From assembly GCA_900314975.1 (NCBI GenBank), contig OMXI01000012.1, positions 1 through 52,456 of the forward strand: a DNA stretch of 52,456 nucleotides. The letters run 5' to 3'. Below, in pieces: positions 50,322 to 52,456 of the stretch. The first letter of the stretch is position 1, and the number at the start of each line of letters is the position of its first letter. The notes under the pieces were generated by a model, which had not been told where the DNA came from, ran no database searches, and saw only the letters and a program-made list of their open reading frames with translations. Made by a program: the position numbers and the translations under genes. This DNA is from an uncultured Eubacteriales bacterium (GTDB taxonomy: Bacteria > Bacillota > Clostridia > Oscillospirales > Ruminococcaceae).

Positions 50322-51200
50322 ATGGGAAGAATTGTTCGTGCAATAAGCAAAGATGCGTCGGTGGTGTGCAGCGCTATCGACGGTAAGGATATAGTTGCAA
50401 GGATAGAACAGATACACAAGACCTCGGCTGTCTGCACGGCGGCGCTCGGCAGACTTGCTATGGGTACATCGCTGCTCGGCTTCGGTCTTAAGGGCGAAAA
50501 GGACAGCGTGACCGTGCGAATGGAGGGCGGCGGTCCTGCGGGAGCGCTTATCTGCGTTTCCGACAGTTTCGGTAATGTAAGGGCTTACATTCAGAACCCT
50601 GTCGTTGAGCTGCCGTTGAACGAAAAGGGTAAGCTCGATGTCGGCGGCGCAGTTGGCAAAGACGGTACTTTGAGCGTTGTCAAGGACCTTGGCTTGAAAG
50701 AGCCTTACTGCGGACAGGTGCCGATAGTTTCGGGCGAGGTCGCCGAGGATATAACAAGCTATCTTGCTTTGAGCGAGCAGATCCCGAGCGTGTGCGCTTT
50801 GGGCGTGCTTGTTAATCCCGACCTGACAGTAAACTGTGCAGGCGGTTTTTTAGTGCAGCTGCTGCCGTTTGCACCCGAAAGTGCGATTGACCAAATTGAA
50901 AAGAATATTAACTCAATGCAGTCTGTAACACAAATGATTTCAAGCGGAATGACCACCGAGGAGATAGCCCTCAAAGCGCTTGACGGACTTGAACCGAATA
51001 TACTTGACGATTTCAAGGTAGAGTACAGGTGTGACTGCTCAAGGGAAAGGGTTGAAAAAGCACTTATCTCTCTCGGCGAAAAAGATCTTAAAGAAATGGC
51101 TGAGGATCCTGAAACACAGGTCGAGTGCCATTTCTGCGACAAGAGATATGTATTTACTTCGGACGAACTGATACAGCTTGCCGAAAATGCTAAAAAATAA
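50322..51200 (+). CDS. hslO: Redox-regulated chaperone Hsp33
   Basis: A holdase activated by oxidation, protecting unfolding proteins in the cytosol. The 292-aa protein shows the N-terminal core and the C-terminal zinc redox switch: C237-x-C239 and C269-x2-C272 (YRCDCS, ECHFC). ATG 50322 has AAGGAG 10 nt upstream; ATG 50313 is too close to it. It lies in the yerC operon, alongside a methyltransferase and a small membrane protein. Confidence 0.96.
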   Translation: MGRIVRAISKDASVVCSAIDGKDIVARIEQIHKTSAVCTAALGRLAMGTSLLGFGLKGEKDSVTVRMEGGGPAGALICVSDSFGNVRAYIQNPVVELPLNEKGKLDVGGAVGKDGTLSVVKDLGLKEPYCGQVPIVSGEVAEDITSYLALSEQIPSVCALGVLVNPDLTVNCAGGFLVQLLPFAPESAIDQIEKNINSMQSVTQMISSGMTTEEIALKALDGLEPNILDDFKVEYRCDCSRERVEKALISLGEKDLKEMAEDPETQVECHFCDKRYVFTSDELIQLAENAKK

Positions 51201-51221
51201 TAACACTCAGGGGAGATATGA

Positions 51222-51551
51222 ATGAAAACAGCGCAGATCATTCTGGTAATAGTGCTTTTTGCTTTATCGGCTTTACTTGCATTTGCAGGGGTAAGACAGC
51301 TTCAATGTAAAGGCTATTGCTTTAACAATGCCTATATCTATGCCTCGGAAAAAGAAAGAGAGCAGACCGATTTTACACCATATTATAAACAGTCGGGCAA
51401 GGTGCTGCTTATGCTTTCGGGACTGTTTGCTCTGAACGGCGTGCGTGTTATCTTCAAATTGAAATTTTTGTTTTACGTTTCAATAGTTCTTATAGCCGGT
51501 ATACTTGCATATGCTATAGTGTCGTCTGTGAGAATAGAAAAGCATAAGTGA
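51222..51551 (+). CDS. Small membrane protein, DUF3784-like
   Basis: A 109-aa protein with three hydrophobic segments: about 5-23, 60-75 and 80-103. The pattern YKQSGKVLLMLSGLFALNG before the second resembles DUF3784 proteins of Firmicutes, whose function is unknown. A short loop with CKGYCFNNAYIY lies between. GGGGAGAT precedes ATG 51222. It is the last gene of the yerC operon; the next feature is the tRNA promoter. Confidence 0.65.
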   Translation: MKTAQIILVIVLFALSALLAFAGVRQLQCKGYCFNNAYIYASEKEREQTDFTPYYKQSGKVLLMLSGLFALNGVRVIFKLKFLFYVSIVLIAGILAYAIVSSVRIEKHK

Positions 51552-51581
51552 ATTTCCTGCATAAAAAATTGCAAAAAACGC

Positions 51582-51610
51582 TTGACAAATCATCGGTTAT
51601 GTTGTATAAT
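51582..51610 (+). promoter_or_regulatory. Promoter of the tRNA array
   Basis: TTGACA (51582-51587), 17-nt spacer, perfect TATAAT (51605-51610). Confidence 0.88.
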
Positions 51611-51617
51611 AAATTTC

Positions 51618-51637
51618 GTCACTTAAAGCAGTGACGA
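51618..51637 (+). other. Leader hairpin before tRNA-Val
   Basis: CGTCACT (51618-51624) and AGTGACG (51631-51637) form a perfect 7-bp hairpin at the expected RNA 5' end, 4 nt before the tRNA; possibly a processing or start-stabilising element. Confidence 0.5.
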
Positions 51638-51641
51638 TGTT

Positions 51642-51717
51642 GGGGGTATAGCTCAGCTGGGAGAGCATCTGCCTTACAAGCAGAGGGTCACAGGTTCGAT
51701 CCCTGTTGTCCCCACCA
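51642..51717 (+). tRNA. tRNA-Val (anticodon TAC)
   Basis: 76 nt. The acceptor stem GGGGGTA pairs with TGTCCCC, the anticodon loop has TAC, the T arm ACAGG-TTCGATC-CCTGT; CCA is encoded. Confidence 0.95.
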
Positions 51718-51721
51718 TTTT

Positions 51722-51795
51722 GGCCGGGTAGTTCAGCTGGTTAGAACGCTAGCCTGTCACGCTAGAGGTCGTGGGTTCGAGCCCCATTCCGGTCG
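51722..51795 (+). tRNA. tRNA-Asp (anticodon GTC)
   Basis: 74 nt. Acceptor GGCCGGG with TCCGGTC (two G-U pairs), discriminator G, anticodon GTC. CCA is not encoded. Confidence 0.95.
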
Positions 51796-51853
51796 TTTGG
51801 ATACTCTGTATCATTTCAAGTAACCTGTCCTACTTTTAAGTTTACAGAGTTAC

Positions 51854-51926
51854 GCCTCTGTAGCTCAGTAGGTAGAGCAGGGGACTGAAAATCCCCGTGT
51901 CGATGGTTCGATTCCGTCCGGAGGCA
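51854..51926 (+). tRNA. tRNA-Phe (anticodon GAA)
   Basis: 73 nt. Acceptor GCCTCTG with CGGAGGC, discriminator A, anticodon GAA. CCA is not encoded. It is separated from tRNA-Asp by a 58-nt spacer. Confidence 0.95.
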
Positions 51927-51936
51927 TAAAAAATAT

Positions 51937-52009
51937 GCGGCTTTAGCTCATCTGGTAGAGCGCCACCTTGCCAAGGTGGAGGTAGCGAGTTCGAGCCTCG
52001 TAAGCCGCT
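51937..52009 (+). tRNA. tRNA-Gly (anticodon GCC)
   Basis: 73 nt. Acceptor GCGGCTT with AAGCCGC, discriminator T, anticodon GCC. CCA is not encoded. Confidence 0.95.
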
Positions 52010-52015
52010 TCATAT

Positions 52016-52086
52016 GGCGCTATAGCCAAGTGGTAAGGCGTAGGTCTGCAACACCTTGATCCCCGGTTCAAATCCGGGTGGCGCCT
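52016..52086 (+). tRNA. tRNA-Cys (anticodon GCA)
   Basis: 71 nt. Acceptor GGCGCTA with TGGCGCC, discriminator T (expected for Cys), anticodon GCA. CCA is not encoded. Confidence 0.95.
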
Positions 52087-52089
52087 TTG

Positions 52090-52118
52090 AGAGCTGCACA
52101 AATGTGCGGCTCTTTATT
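52090..52118 (+). terminator. Terminator of the tRNA array
   Basis: AGAGCTGCACA with TGTGCGGCTCT (52090-52100, 52103-52113; one G-U, inner pair probably open) followed by TTATTT. Confidence 0.75.
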
Positions 52119-52217
52119 TATGCGCAAATATGATATTGTGCTTATCGACAAAAAAGGTTCAACTTTCTGCCACGTTATAGTTAACATCACGAATCGCGAA
52201 AAAGTTCGAAAAAAGCC

Positions 52218-52249
52218 TTGACAATGACGCTCAAAAGTGTTATTATAAT
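52218..52249 (+). promoter_or_regulatory. rRNA operon promoter P1
   Basis: TTGACA (52218-52223), 17-nt spacer ending AGTGT, TATTAT (52241-52246) overlapping TATAAT (52244-52249). Two A-tracts about 10 bp apart lie just upstream (about 52199-52214), as in UP elements. Confidence 0.8.
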
Positions 52250-52296
52250 TAAGCTGTCTGAATAAAAAAGACGGCTAAAAATATCACGAAAAAGAC

Positions 52297-52325
52297 TTGA
52301 CAAATAGTTTGATTAGTGATATACT
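52297..52325 (+). promoter_or_regulatory. rRNA operon promoter P2
   Basis: TTGACA (52297-52302), 17-nt spacer, TATACT (52320-52325). A-tracts precede it at about 52263, 52277 and 52289. Confidence 0.8.
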
Positions 52326-52456
52326 AATAAAGTTGCACAGCGTAAAGCCTGTACAGCGAACAGTATCTTGAAAATTGAACAATAAACGAAACGAAACCCT
52401 TGGAAATACTTTGAGTAAAAATCGAAGTAGGAAGAAGTCAAGCAGAAGACGAAAAA
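52326..52456 (+). other. Leader of an rRNA operon (16S gene beyond the window)
   Basis: The region after P2 carries TATCTTGAAAATTGAACA (about 52369-52380), the phrase typical of Firmicute rrn leaders near boxA, and no ORF. The 16S start sequence itself is not reached. The identity is therefore inferred from the tandem promoters, the leader phrase and the tRNA array before it. Confidence 0.75.

Noticed and set aside
1-52456. Mobile elements, phage genes, toxin-antitoxin pairs
   Set aside because: No transposase, integrase, terminal inverted repeats, att-like duplication or recognised toxin gene was seen; the tRNA array is not followed by an integrase.

Overview
The window looks like a chromosomal segment of a low-to-moderate GC Gram-positive member of the Clostridia, most like Ruminococcus and relatives (Oscillospiraceae). 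This is judged by eye from gene content and control signals: a CIRCE-controlled hrcA-grpE-dnaK-dnaJ operon, a PASTA kinase-like protein, an LCP wall ligase, DUF624 and SpoIIM-like membrane proteins, a THF riboswitch ahead of folT, and many textbook housekeeping promoters (TTGACA, 17 nt, TATAAT, often with TGTG just before the -10). No phage, transposon, integrase, CRISPR array or conjugation gene is visible. It reads as core genome with a few accessory patches.

Layout. 1-5.3 kb: aspartate kinase and a HAD phosphatase (minus), then a PP2C phosphatase and pyruvate kinase (plus). 5.3-16.3 kb is all minus strand: an ECF sigma/membrane anti-sigma pair, DAHP synthase, pheA-ispF (overlapping), two Ser-rich lipoproteins, a FabG-like reductase, a 59-codon ORF and valS. 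16.5-21.4 kb: the heat-shock operon (plus), with CIRCE over its start. 21.5-25.0 kb: a six-gene minus-strand run (transglutaminase-like, TetR, GNAT, two-TM peptide, methyltransferase, GNAT) with 1-46 nt gaps and one promoter. 25.1-28.5 kb: a metal-efflux operon (ArsR sensor, MBL-fold enzyme, P1B-ATPase). 28.6-33.9 kb: a divergent type IIA topoisomerase pair and a zinc-ribbon membrane protein. 33.9-37.5 kb: LCP ligase, divergent from a zinc-ribbon/pseudokinase/PASTA protein. 37.6-42.3 kb: pfkA-GNAT, the THF riboswitch with folT, then proC with two membrane proteins. 42.4-43.5 kb: prfB (minus). 43.6-51.6 kb: a RING/zinc-ribbon membrane protein, rpsF-ssb-rpsR, lon-ysxC, and yerC-methyltransferase-hslO-DUF3784. 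51.6-52.1 kb: tRNA-Val, Asp, Phe, Gly and Cys. The window ends inside the leader of a ribosomal RNA operon with two tandem promoters; the 16S gene itself would start just beyond the edge.

How the parts fit. Several genes serve envelope sensing and wall growth: the PASTA pseudokinase, PP2C phosphatase, LCP ligase, ECF sigma/anti-sigma and two lipoproteins. Another set serves proteostasis: HrcA/DnaK/DnaJ/GrpE, Lon, Hsp33 and RF2. Metabolic genes cover glycolysis (pfkA, pyk) and aspartate, proline and aromatic amino acid synthesis.

Most worth a second look: the kinase-like protein that has lost all three catalytic residues; the six-gene TetR-led modification cassette, the best candidate for an undescribed system; the zinc-sensor operon with an unexplained MBL enzyme; the divergent topoisomerase; and the duplicated ectodomain of the anti-sigma protein. 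Start codons were chosen from visible Shine-Dalgarno (SD) sites and promoters; several differ from the longest possible ORF.
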